In this document: positions 44,301 through 53,835 of the stretch, in pieces
How positions within the stretch are numbered: the first letter of the stretch is position 1
Layout: each line of letters begins with the position of its first letter
Source: Saprospiraceae bacterium
GTDB taxonomy: Bacteria; Bacteroidota; Bacteroidia; Chitinophagales; Saprospiraceae
Reading direction: 5' to 3'
DNA: 64,000 nucleotides
NCBI GenBank assembly: GCA_016718205.1
Contig: JADKEB010000034.1
Coordinates: forward strand, 1-64,000
Notes under the pieces: model-generated
What the model saw: the letters and a program-made list of their open reading frames with translations, nothing else
Told to the model about the DNA's origin: nothing
Databases searched by the model: none
Made by a program: the position numbers and the translations under genes

Positions 44301-45252
44301 TCAAAACCAGCCTTTTCTCTTAAACCATATTAAAAGGGCAACCACTATATTGAGCATGATGCCCCAAATAAGATAATACCCATACTGCCAATGCAGTTCC
44401 GGCATAAACTTAAAATTCATTCCATATACACCTACTATAAATGTAAGGGGTTATGTCTCTAATGTCTCCATGATCTGGATGGTATGGTCCTGAATATCAC
44501 GAAGGTATTTTTTTGGTTTTGGGTTCGATCAGCGGATGTTCCGAAGTAACCAATTTGGCCACGAGATCTCTCATAGGGTAGATCATTTTTCGCATCTGCA
44601 TGATATCCTTTTTGTTGGATTGTATTCTGTTTAGGATGCCATTTTCAGGATGGTTAAGGATCAACTCTTCAGTAGATTCCAGATAGTCCCCCATTTTTTT
44701 CAAGTAAATCGAAATACACATCAACGGTAATATCAAGCAATCTGTAAAAAGGTAATCTATATTTCTTTCTCTGACGACAGAGCCCTCAGTCATCAGCCTT
44801 TCTCTTACCATGTCAAAATGATCGCTGGGTTTTTCCTGAAAAGTGATGACCATATTCCTGGACAAAATGATTGAAATCTGCTCATCTTCGAGTTCGTTGG
44901 CCTGAGCTTTCCAATCAAATGCTTTGAGTGCTGTAAAAATATAATCATCTTCTTCCTCCACTTTTGGCCGCTGAAATACATTCATAATGTCTTCCTGGAA
45001 AAGATGATGTACACCTATCAGGTCGCAATATGTCTTTATCACTGCCACATCATGCACTCCATATATGTTGATCCAGTGATTGAGTTCAGGTTCGAATGTG
45101 TAAGGAACCGTATGATTCAATTTTTTTTGGATACATCTGGTTTTATTGTAAGAAAACAACTCAATCTGAGATACTTCATCCACATTTTTACCGGTGTACA
45201 CATGGGTGCCCGGTGGTAATCCTGTCTTGGAAAGGCGTTTTTTGTGTTTCAT
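44301..45252 (-). pseudogene. corA: CorA family Mg/Co transporter with internal deletion
   Basis: The N-terminal cytoplasmic domain is intact (TGLPPGTHVYTG, NHWINIYGVHDV, VFQRPKVEEEDDYIF, MISIYLKK region). The frame breaks at an A-run near 44505 and continues YLRDIQDHTIQIMETLET, then meets TAA. The text resumes as PLTFIVGVYGMNFKFMPELHWQYGYYL with the GMN signature and the second membrane helix, ending KRKGWF. About 35 residues normally between ETLET and PLTFI (long helix end and half of the first membrane helix) are missing. So this is an indel plus a roughly 100-bp deletion. Not functional as written. Confidence 0.85.
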
Positions 45253-45317
45253 AAAGCAGTCGTTGTGGAGGTCTTATATCAATTGACTATATTTTAATAA
45301 ATCTAAAGTGGATTGTA

Positions 45318-45953
45318 TCACCTTACAGAAAATGCAAATCTTGGAGTACGATGTTTTGAAGTATGGTTCAGGTTGAAAACGAATCCTGCATTGATTGATG
45401 TCGGATTTTCCATCATGTAAAGATCAGATCTGTGTGAGGTAAGGTCATCACTCACATCAAATGTCATCATATGTCTGTCTACAAATGCATCTGCCACAGT
45501 AATGATATGAGCGGCAATCAGATATATCCATGCATATTCGCTTTGTTTGCGATAAAAATCTCTCTTTTGTTTCAATCTGGATGTCGATCCGCCATCGGTT
45601 ACTGCTTTCAGATATTCTTCCTGCGATCTATTAAAACTTTGCCTGGTATATATCAGCCAGCCCGTAGCTCCAGCATCGAGACCGATAGCCAGTGGTACTT
45701 TCCACCACTTTTTGTTATACACCTGTCCGCCACCTGGAACAATTAAGGAGTACAATGCAGCCTTGCCGGGTTTCCCTTTAAAAATTGAAAAAAAACCACC
45801 TTTGTTGACAATTGTATCTGCTTCATTGAAAGATGTATCCGGCTCAGCACCCGCACCTGGAAAAGGGTTGGCCCTGTCGCTAAATTGTCCTGTCAATGAA
45901 TCTGATACAAGAAACATGGAAAGTATTAAAATCAGACTACATAATCTATTCAT
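45318..45953 (-). CDS. DUF5683 domain protein
   Basis: A 211-residue protein with a signal peptide (MNRLCSLILILSMFLVSDSLTG). The DUF5683 core reads ALYSLIVPGGGQVYNKKWWKVPLAIGLDAGA, with two hydrophobic segments and a YAWIYLIAAHIITVADAFVDRHM segment. DUF5683 proteins are widespread in Bacteroidota and often sit next to parAB, as here. Role unknown. Confidence 0.85.
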   Translation of the reverse strand: MNRLCSLILILSMFLVSDSLTGQFSDRANPFPGAGAEPDTSFNEADTIVNKGGFFSIFKGKPGKAALYSLIVPGGGQVYNKKWWKVPLAIGLDAGATGWLIYTRQSFNRSQEEYLKAVTDGGSTSRLKQKRDFYRKQSEYAWIYLIAAHIITVADAFVDRHMMTFDVSDDLTSHRSDLYMMENPTSINAGFVFNLNHTSKHRTPRFAFSVR

Positions 45954-46003
45954 ATCAATAAGGAATGTGTAACAATATCAGGTGATTGACAGCATTCATT
46001 TGA

Positions 46004-46902
46004 CTATACTTTTTCGTGCCGCAATATATCTACAAGATGGTTGAATTCGTCATCGGAGTTGAACGGAAGCATAATAGTGCCTTTCCCCATACTATCTCTT
46101 TTTATATCTACATTGGCCCCAAATGCCCTTCTGAATTCATCCCTGATTTTGATAATTTCGGGGTTGATTTGTTTTGTTTTAAGTAAATCTGTTTTAGGAT
46201 TGGGCAGCTGGTGATATTTTATCAATTGCTCAGGGCTCTGACTGAAAGACTTTGTTGGGTCGTTTCTTTAAATACTCTGAGTTGCAAAGCCAGATTGTCT
46301 ATACCAGCAAGCGCTCTGGCATGCCCCATACTCAGTTCACCACTCTTGACCGATGCCTGAATTTGAGCCGGAAGCTTTAGTAACCTGACATAATTTGTTA
46401 CGGTACTTCGGTTTTTGCCTACCCGATCAGAAAGCTGTTCATGGGTGATACTACATTCATCCATAAGGCGCTGATAGGATATTGCAATTTCAAGTGCGTT
46501 CAGGTCAGCTCTTTGTATGTTTTCTACAAGTGCCATTTCAAGCATTTCCTGATCATTGGCTACCCTGATATATGCAGGAATTTCTTTAATACCTGCCATT
46601 TTTGCTGCTCGCAATCGTCTCTCACCTGAGATAAGCTGGTACTTATTACCGCCTAAAGATCTTACCGTAATAGGTTGGATCAGTCCGGATGTCTTGATGG
46701 ACTGTGCCAGTTCGAGGAGTTGTTCGTTGTCAAACTCTGTCCTTACCTGAAAAGGATTTACTTCTATGAGTTCCGGGCTGATGGTAGCCACTGAACCTGT
46801 CAATTCCTTGACCAGTTGACTTCTTTCAGCGGGATTATTGGTCTTTTCTATATTTGAAAGCAGCGACCTGAGTCCCTTTGAGACTTCATTTTTTTTATTC
46901 AT
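46004..46902 (-). pseudogene. parB: Chromosome partitioning protein ParB, frameshifted
   Basis: The ParB/Spo0J N-terminal CTPase and HTH domains are in the first frame: NPFQVRTEFDNEQLLELAQSI, RSLGGNKYQLISGERRLRAAK (with the GERR motif), and VGKNRSTVTNYVRLLKLP. It stops after LSVRALSN near 46222. The second frame continues SPEQLIKYHQLPNPKTDL to the C-terminal dimer domain (MGKGTIMLPFNSDDEFNHLVDIL). One indel near 46235 splits a protein of about 299 residues. It follows parA with one shared base and is essential for segregation in many species, so an error is likely. I found no parS (GTTTCACGTGAAAC) nearby. Confidence 0.9.
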
Positions 46903-47690
46903 TATCTGACAGGTTTTAAGATGTCTGACTGATTCAATGCCATAAATTCATTGGCCAGATTCAGGAAATTTATAGCTCCTTTGCTGGTGGCATCGTAGAT
47001 GATCACAGGCTGACCCAAAGATGGTGCCTCTCCTATCTTGCTGTTACGGTGTATGATTGTCTCAAAAATCCTGTCAGAAATGATATACCTTATTTCTTCA
47101 AGGACCATGTTGGCCATCCGCAATCGCTGATCATACATGGAAAGTACAACACCTTCCACTTCCAGTTTCGGATTGAGCAACTGTTGCACCAGATTGATTG
47201 TATCTTTTAGTTTTCCGAATCCCTCAAGGGAGAAAAACTCACATTGTACAGGTACGATCACACTATCGGCAGCAACAAGTGCATTGAGGGTAATAAGACC
47301 AAGTGAAGGAAGACAATCTATAAATATATAATCGTATTTGTCCTGGATTTTAGCGACCACGTCTTTCATTCTATATTCTCTGGAGGAAACTGACACTAAT
47401 TCAATTTCAGCACCTACGAGGTCTATTGATGAAGGCAGGAGATCAAGATTCGGAGTATTGGTTTTGACGATAGCATCTACAGGATCAGTTCCATCCACCA
47501 GGCAATCATAAATAGTCGCGGATATCTCGGCAGACTTTACACCCAATCCTGAAGTGGCATTGGCCTGAGGATCAGCATCTATGAGCAATACTCTTTTGTC
47601 GAGTATGGCAATGGCGGCTGCGAGATTGATGGCTGTGGTGGTTTTACCCACACCTCCTTTTTGGTTGGCTATAGCAATGACTTTTCCCAT
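46902..47690 (-). CDS. parA: Chromosome partitioning ATPase ParA
   Basis: A 262-residue Soj/ParA ATPase. The deviant Walker A KGGVGKTTT is near residue 11, Walker B reads YDYIFIDCLPSLGLIT, and switch residues are in VLLIDADPQANAT. It is the chromosomal short type without an N-terminal regulator domain. It moves ParB-bound origins along the nucleoid. Order parA, parB, DUF5683 is conserved in Bacteroidota. Confidence 0.96.
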   Translation of the reverse strand: MGKVIAIANQKGGVGKTTTAINLAAAIAILDKRVLLIDADPQANATSGLGVKSAEISATIYDCLVDGTDPVDAIVKTNTPNLDLLPSSIDLVGAEIELVSVSSREYRMKDVVAKIQDKYDYIFIDCLPSLGLITLNALVAADSVIVPVQCEFFSLEGFGKLKDTINLVQQLLNPKLEVEGVVLSMYDQRLRMANMVLEEIRYIISDRIFETIIHRNSKIGEAPSLGQPVIIYDATSKGAINFLNLANEFMALNQSDILKPVR

Positions 47691-47703
47691 TTGTGTTATT
47701 CTT

Positions 47704-48384
47704 TTAAAGTTCTATCGTTTGTCCAGGTTGTAATAAGATCAATTCTTTGCCAGCATTTCGGAATTCATCAATGGCTGCCTGATGATCGGTTTTGATGTAT
47801 CCGAAAGTATCAAAATGGCAAGCAATGATCTTGTCGCATTGGATAAATTGCGCCGCATGAACAGCATCTGCAAATCCCATGGTAAAATTGTCACCTATCG
47901 GCAATATCGCAAAATCCAGTTGGGGACATATCATAGGTATCAATTTCATATCCCACGTCAATGCACTGTCTCCTGCAAAATAAAAACACTTCTCTTCATT
48001 CCAAACCACAAATCCACCGGGATTGCCTCCATATGTACCATCAGGCAACACGCTGGAGTGCACTGCATTGACATATTTGACCGTACCAAAATCAAACTTC
48101 CATTTACCTCCATGATTCATCGGATGGCCTTTGATACCTTTACTTTCATACCAGCTTACGATTTCATAATTGGATACTATGGTGGCATCATTATCCTTTG
48201 CAATCGACTCTGCATCAGCGACATGATCACCATGCCCATGAGACAAAAGTATATAGTCTGCTTTGATATCATTGATCTTGTAGGCTGCAGCCAAAGGATT
48301 GGGACTGATAAATGGATCGAATACAAGTGACTTTCCTCCCGTGTGAATCAGAAATGTGGAATGTCCGTAATACGTAAGTTTCAT
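47704..48384 (-). CDS. UPF0173 metal-dependent hydrolase (MBL fold)
   Basis: A 226-residue metallo-beta-lactamase-fold protein. It has the metal-binding LSHGHGDHVADA, a later His in NHGGKW, and FAGDSALTWDM, plus the UPF0173 start KLTYYGHSTFLI. The substrate is unknown. It lies 13 bp before parA in the same direction and probably begins that transcript. Confidence 0.9.
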   Translation of the reverse strand: MKLTYYGHSTFLIHTGGKSLVFDPFISPNPLAAAYKINDIKADYILLSHGHGDHVADAESIAKDNDATIVSNYEIVSWYESKGIKGHPMNHGGKWKFDFGTVKYVNAVHSSVLPDGTYGGNPGGFVVWNEEKCFYFAGDSALTWDMKLIPMICPQLDFAILPIGDNFTMGFADAVHAAQFIQCDKIIACHFDTFGYIKTDHQAAIDEFRNAGKELILLQPGQTIEL

Positions 48385-48506
48385 TCTTAAATATTTTTAA
48401 AGTCAAAGATGCTGATTAAATGTAAATATGGGGCTTGATAGATCATACTCATTCAATAAAACTATGTCAAAAAAATCAACATAACAAAATAATATGAATA
48501 TTTACT

Positions 48507-48613
48507 GGTGTATCCCAATATTGCACTTTAATAAAATTCCTTTTGTTTTACCCCATCCCTAAAGGGAGACAAAAGGAATCTTATAACAATTGAATGAAAA
48601 AATGGGATACACT
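48507..48613. repeat. GGGTGTATCCCA repeat family, copy 3 (inverted)
   Basis: About 107 bp with ends GGTGTATCCCA and TGGGATACAC. It runs in the opposite orientation to copies 1 and 2 (ATTGCACTTTAATAAAATTCC first). The rest of the 48385-48869 gap is AT-rich and holds no gene that I can see. Confidence 0.7.
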
Positions 48614-48869
48614 TATATTTAGTACATTGATTATAAATGTTTTAAAAAATATTATACTTTAAATTTTATAAATAATATTCCTAAGTCACGCTTTGATACA
48701 GCCCGCAAAAGTACAACTTTTAAGGTAATTTCTGACGTATCACTCAAATAAAAATAGTTAATAATAGATTAACATTTAAGAAGTTAGTCAAACCATATAG
48801 TTTTTTTTCTGAAAGATCAATTTCCTTAAACAATGCTGCTATAAACATGTTTGGGAGGTAAAATAGTCT

Positions 48870-49416
48870 ATGATTTCAATAATTTCCGGAACTGACAGGC
48901 CGAATAGTAAAACCTCAATAATAGCCAGATGGTGTTTTGACTCACTGACTAAAGCTGGAATCGAATGCAAACTTCTGGATTTGTCAGAAATAAACTTTGA
49001 CTACTTAAATGATTCAGGATACAACAAAGACAGTCAGCATCCCGGCATCACTGAAATTCAACAGAAATATCTGATACCATCCTCACTTTGGTTGGTAGTA
49101 AGCCCTGAATACAACGGAAGTTTCCCCGGTATTCTAAAACTTTTTATTGATGCACTTTCCGTAAATGATAACACTAAAACATTTTCCGAAAAAAAGTCTC
49201 ACTGATAGGGTGGCAAGTGGGAGGCCGGTAATTTCAGAGGAATGGAACATCTTACAGGTATCTTCAACTATCTGAATATGATTGTTATGCCCAATAAACT
49301 ACCGGTATCTTCTGTAGAAAAGCTATTAACGAAGTTGGAGAAATTGAAGAAAATACCAAAAACACTTTGACTGCTTTATGGAGGACTTAAAACAATTTGC
49401 CGCTTTGAATTTTTAG
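48870..49416 (+). pseudogene. NADPH-dependent FMN reductase family, disrupted
   Basis: The flavodoxin-like start MISIISGTDRPNSKTSII, SLWLVVSPEYNGSFPGILKLFID is intact, but the frame ends at 49205. Past it the expected RVASGRAGNFRGMEHLTGIFNYLNM and MPNKLPVSSV continue in another frame, and a final LKQFAALNF ends at 49416 after another change. Intact proteins are about 180 residues and reduce FMN or quinones with NADPH. At least two indels; the restored length fits. Confidence 0.8.
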
Positions 49417-49421
49417 TAAGG

Positions 49422-50448
49422 TTAATTAACATTTCCCATTTTGAACACAGTGAATTCAAGGGGCACCTCATTACCGGGCTTGGGTATCAGGCTCAATTTT
49501 TCAGGAATAGATTTGTAAGATGGAGCATTGTTAGGTAAAGTCTCTATAAGACCCAAAATCAATTTTCTTATTGTAACCAGATCAAAAGCGGTGATTTTGC
49601 CATCGGAGGTTACATCCGCTGCTATCAGTCTGTAGGCATCACTCATTTCAGTAATACCAAGTATATGTTTTTGGATAGTCACCAGATCAAATGCAGTAAT
49701 TGCATTGGTGTAGGCAGGACCAAAACTTTCCATGATGACTTCAGGTTCTGCCATCTCCGGGTATTCGGCAGAAGGATAAGCAAACGAATATTTGCCTGCA
49801 TTATTTTTTAAAATTTCGTTTTTAGGTGTTGATGCATTTTTTAGGTTTTATAAAAACTTTACATGACCTTGAGGGATATCAACATTCGTACTTGGAAGAT
49901 TTAAAGGTGACAGTGGTTGGCGGAATGGTCACGACAGATGTTTTTGATTTGGCTTCGGTAATAGCGGCATCCAGCTCATTAAAAAACACAGGGTATTTGA
50001 AGGATTTGTCCGGTGCTATCACAACAAACGAAGGAGTTCCCCACCAAGAACCATACGTTCCATTCCTGAAAGGGTCTGTCACTTGTTTGGCATTTCCATC
50101 ATTACCTACCCCTTTCATAGTCTGATTATATTGAGATTCAAATGCAGCAACACCGGCATTGTTGTCGGAAGTCAGGGTCGAAACACTAAAAAACTCTATC
50201 TTTTTGGTACCTGAGCCCAGCTCGACATATTTTTGCTGCCAAAGCGGAGCATTAGCGATACAAGGAGGACAAGAAGTGAAGAAAAATTTGATTACTACTA
50301 CACCTTCTTTACTCAGGTAATCATTGTATAAATTGTGGGGCTTACCATGAGTATCTGTCACTGTAAAATCATGCATAGTTTTCTGGCTATATCCCGATAC
50401 GATCAACAAAAGTACAAATAGTAAAGAAAAACTAATTCTGGTGGTCAT
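49422..50448 (-). pseudogene. Secreted thioredoxin-like protein with C-terminal dockerin-like repeats, frameshifted
   Basis: The first frame (50448 to 49879) has a signal peptide and a TlpA-like redoxin domain: KFFFTSCPPCIANAPLW (CxxC near residue 60) and WWGTPSFVVIAP. The downstream frame (to 49422) contains two dockerin type I-like repeats AITAFDLVTIQKHILG and DGKITAFDLVTIRKLILG. The region between reads KPKNASTPKNEI, joinable by small changes in A and T runs. I read one protein: secreted redoxin plus a spacer plus a dockerin pair. The alternative is two separate genes. The final sorting signal is not obvious. Confidence 0.6.
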
Positions 50449-50562
50449 TTTTTAAATATTAGATATTAAGGGATGTTAACTATGGATTGAAACATAACTA
50501 CAAATATATAGGTTTTTCATTATAAATCATGAGTTTAGAATTGAGTTACCGTTTTTTATACA

Positions 50563-50570
50563 TAATTTTG
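50563..50570 (+). promoter_or_regulatory. -7 box just before lipB
   Basis: TAATTTTG matches TAnnTTTG, 8 bp before the ATG at 50579, giving a very short or absent leader. Confidence 0.45.
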
Positions 50571-50578
50571 CACAACTG

Positions 50579-51302
50579 ATGACATTTATGAAGCCGAAAG
50601 TAGCTTTTTCTATTATAAAAAATAAAAACTATAAGGAAGTTTGGGATAAACAGACTGCTTTTCATCAGCAACTCATTCACCAAAATTACAACAACGAAAT
50701 CTTCCGGAATCAGATAAAAAATCAACATCCCAGAACCATCAACTTATATTTTGTGAACACAATCATGTGTATACCCTTGGGAAAAGTGGAAGTATGAATC
50801 ATTTATTGCTTTCTGAAGAGGAAATCAAAATGAGAAAATTGAATTTTTCAAAATCAATCGTGGCGGAGATATTACCTATCATGGTCTAGGACAAATCACA
50901 GGATACCTCATCATGGACCTTGAAGAATTTACGACTGATGTACATCTTTTTGTCAGAAATATTGAAGAAGCTATCATCAGATATATTGGTACATATGGAC
51001 TTGAAGGTATCCGAATACCAAAGTACACCGGAGTATGGTTGCCGCCGGATGAGAAGTCACCACAGTACCGCAAGATTTGCGCTATTGGTGTCCATTTGTC
51101 ACGATGGGTGAGTATGCATGGATTTGCATTCAATGTCAATACCGATTTGACCTATTATGATAAAATTATACCTTGTGGCATCATTGATCCGGATAAAACG
51201 GTCACTTCGCTTTCAGCTGAGACGGGTCAGATTTTGGACTGGGATACGGTAGCAAGAGATTTGAGTTTGGTGTTTAGTGAAGTTTTTGGGTTTAGGTTTT
51301 GA
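50579..51302 (+). pseudogene. lipB: Lipoyl(octanoyl) transferase, frameshifted
   Basis: The LipB family is shown by NKNYKEVWDKQTAFHQ at the start, then, after a frame change near 50745, EHNHVYTLGKSGSMNH. After another near 50835 come FKINRGGDITYHGLGQITGYLIMDLE and the catalytic region KICAIGVHLSRWVSMHGFAFNVNTDL with CGIIDPDKTVTSL (conserved Cys). It transfers octanoate from ACP to lipoyl domains. The restored product is about 241 residues, the usual length. The indels are small, as elsewhere in the window. Confidence 0.9.
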
Positions 51303-51342
51303 TAGGGTCATGGTTGTAGCATGGTTTAAAGTTTAGTAGACC

Positions 51343-51504
51343 TCGCATTACAAATGCTTAATTTATTGCATCGCAGTTGCATTTATCTGCCTCTGGCAGG
51401 CAGAAACTGCGACGATCAGCGATATGTTTGATGGTCGCAGTTTTTCTATTTCGCATTACAAATGCTTAATTTATCGCATCGCAGTTGCAAACTGCGACGA
51501 TCAG
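51343..51504. repeat. Two copies of a palindromic repeat (CGCAGTTGC)
   Basis: TCGCATTACAAATGCTTAAT starts at 51343 and again at 51451. Each is followed by TTTAT[T/C]GCATCGCAGTTGC and closes with AACTGCGACGATCAG, so each copy folds into a hairpin. The first copy has an extra GCCTCTGGCAGGCAG palindrome in its loop. It lies between lipB and ygiQ. Confidence 0.75.
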
Positions 51505-51521
51505 TTTTGAGCAGACACTAC

Positions 51522-53459
51522 TTATTTTTTCTTTTTTCCAAAAAATCCGCGCTTTTCGTTCTGGGATGCTTTTTCTTTAGGTTTAAATTGTACTGTATCA
51601 GATTTTTCCTTTTTTGATTTCTTTTGGAGGAGTTTTTTTCACCCAGCAGTCGGGCAGCAAGGTCTGGCCTGTTCAGTTTTGAAGTCGTTGTCTGATCCAG
51701 TTTTTAAATTCCGGTTTATACCAGAAGAAATAATTATTTTGTGTTTTTTTGTCTTCAGCGGTTTTCGGAGTGATAACTGGTTGAAGTGTATACGGATGGA
51801 CTCCTGAATAATAAATTTCTGTCGCTACGGTCATGGGAGTAGGTGTAAAATCCTGCACTTGTTCCAGTCTGAATCCGAGGTCTTTAGTTTCAGCTGCAAG
51901 ATTGGCCATATCTTCTTCGGTAGTCCCCGGATGAGAACTGATAAAATAAGGTATCAAAGGTTGTTTCAGTCCGTGTTTGACTTGAATTTTATCAAATTTT
52001 TCTTTAAACTTTTTGAAATATTTGAAGCCTGGTTTACGCATCACTTTGAGTGTAGCATCTGCAGTGTGCTCAGGTGCCACTTCTCAGCCGCACACATGTT
52101 TGGTCACTAGTTGCTCCATGTATTCATCATGATTGCCGTCCTGATTATTTTTATTGAAATCATCTACTAACAAATCATACCTGATACCCGGAAGTGACAA
52201 ATGCCTTTTTACGCCCGGATGGGCATCTACCTTCTTGTATATCTCAGTAAGTGGTTTGTGCGATACATCCAGATTGGAACATATGACTGGATGTATGCAG
52301 CTAAGCCTGACAGCGCGCACATATGCTTTCATCTTTCCCTTTCATTCTGTACATATTTGCCGATGGGCCACCAAGATCTGAGATGATGCCTTTGAATTCA
52401 GGATGTTTAGTCAGCGCGTCCACTTCTTTCATGATAGATTGTTCTGATCGGGAAGCAATAAATTTGCCCTGATGCGCAGAGATAGTACAGAAACTGCACC
52501 CTCCAAAACATCCTCTGTGCATATTGATAGAGAATTTGATCATCTCATAGGAAGGGATAGTGCCTCTTTTATTGTACTTGGGATGCGGCACCCTGGTATA
52601 AGGCAAGTCAAAGACATGTCCATCTCCTTTTCAGTCATGGTGATGAATGGAGGATTGATCACTAATGTTTTTCCCATCACTTCCTGAGTGATCTATTGGC
52701 TTGCCATTTGTTGGATTCCACTTCCACGATTTTGAAATTGGAAGCATACTTGATTTTATCCTGAAGACATACTTCATGGCTGACCAATTCGACAGTATTC
52801 CACTTCTTAGAAGCAGGGACTTTGTCGGTGAGATAAGAAATCTGATTGACATCTTTGATCGATGTAAGCGGCACACCTTTTTCACCAATTTCAGCAATTC
52901 CCTGAGTGGTTGTTCGCCCATGCCATAGACCAAAACGTCGGCTTTGGAGTCCACCAGGATGGAAGGCATCAGTTTATCGGACCAATAGTCATAATGTGTC
53001 ACCCTGCGCAGGGATGCTTCTATACCACCTATCATGATGGGCACATCAGGAAACAAGTCTTTCAGGATGTTACAATATACGATCGTGGCATAATCCGGTC
53101 TGAATCCAGCCTCGCCTCCAGGAGTATATCCATCTGTTGACCTACGTCTTTTACCAGCGGTGTAATGATTGACCATCGAATCCATACATCCTGCAGTAAC
53201 ACCAAAAAAATATTTGGGTTTGCCGAGTTTTTTAAAATCACGTAGGTCGTCTTTCCAGTTGGGCTGGAGGTATGATGGCGATCTTAAATCCTTCACTCTC
53301 GATGATACGGCCAATGACAGCAGTCCCAAAGGTAGGATGATCTACATAAGCGTCACCGGAGATAAGAATAACGTCGAGTTCGTCCCAGCCTCGATCTTCG
53401 ACTTCTTTACGTGTGATGGGTAGCCAGTCTGAGATAGGGCGTAAATTGTCCTGATTCAT
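51522..53459 (-). pseudogene. YgiQ family radical SAM protein, frameshifted several times
   Basis: Start at 53459: NLRPISDWLPITRKEVEDRGWDELDVILISGDAYVDHP. A break near 53240 leads to KPKYFFGVTAGCMDSMVNHYTAGKRRRSTDGYTPGG and VPIMIGGIEASLRR. More breaks lie near 52870, 52640, 52310 and 52082. The radical SAM cysteines are in RGCFGGCSFC at about 52510. A basic tail ends in NEKRGFFGKKKK at 51522, for about 645 residues restored. The reaction is unknown. A -7 box sits 4 bases before the ATG. At least five indels, so this part of the sequence is poor or the gene is dead. Confidence 0.85.
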
Positions 53460-53463
53460 GTCG

Positions 53464-53471
53464 CAAAGATA
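53464..53471 (-). promoter_or_regulatory. -7 box abutting the ygiQ start
   Basis: The minus strand reads TATCTTTG, then CGAC, then ATG. It shows the same 4-base spacing as the Septu-like ATPase gene. Confidence 0.5.
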
Positions 53472-53835
53472 AGGAATTAAGCTTCAACAACATTCAGAAA
53501 GTAAAATAGTTTTTTTTGGACTTTCCATATTTCCCCCCCCGGGGCCCCGCCGATGTTTTTGAGCGTTTTTTCTTGAGTTCCGAACCTTGCTGCCTCATCT
53601 GGTTCTTTCGATTTGCCGATTTTGTGGGTTGTGTTCCTTGATTTAATCTACTTTGATGAATCACTTAAGACCTGTATCAAACCTCAAATTTCAGAATAAT
53701 TTAAATATTTTGACTTTTAAAACATCTATATAAAAAGATACTCTTGTACATTAGTATACCTAATCAGATTCTAGGCATTACATTAATTGTGCCCGAAAAA
53801 GATCCGTCCTTGGTCCGTGCACATTGCACTCTGTA
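53472..53835. other. Intergenic stretch with a C8-GGGG-CCCC patch
   Basis: Mostly AT-rich, but 53533-53550 is CCCCCCCCGGGGCCCCG, out of place in this genome. The following 100 bases have a higher GC content. No coding frame is convincing. It may be an assembly join or an error-prone spot. The true 5' end of the TonB-dependent receptor probably lies in 53700-53835. Confidence 0.45.

Noticed and set aside
45954..48384. parS sites and chromosomal origin at parAB
   Set aside because: No GTTTCACGTGAAAC-like site and no DnaA-box cluster were seen near parAB.
51343..51504. CRISPR array
   Set aside because: There are only two units, they are palindromic rather than separated by unique spacers, and no cas genes are present.
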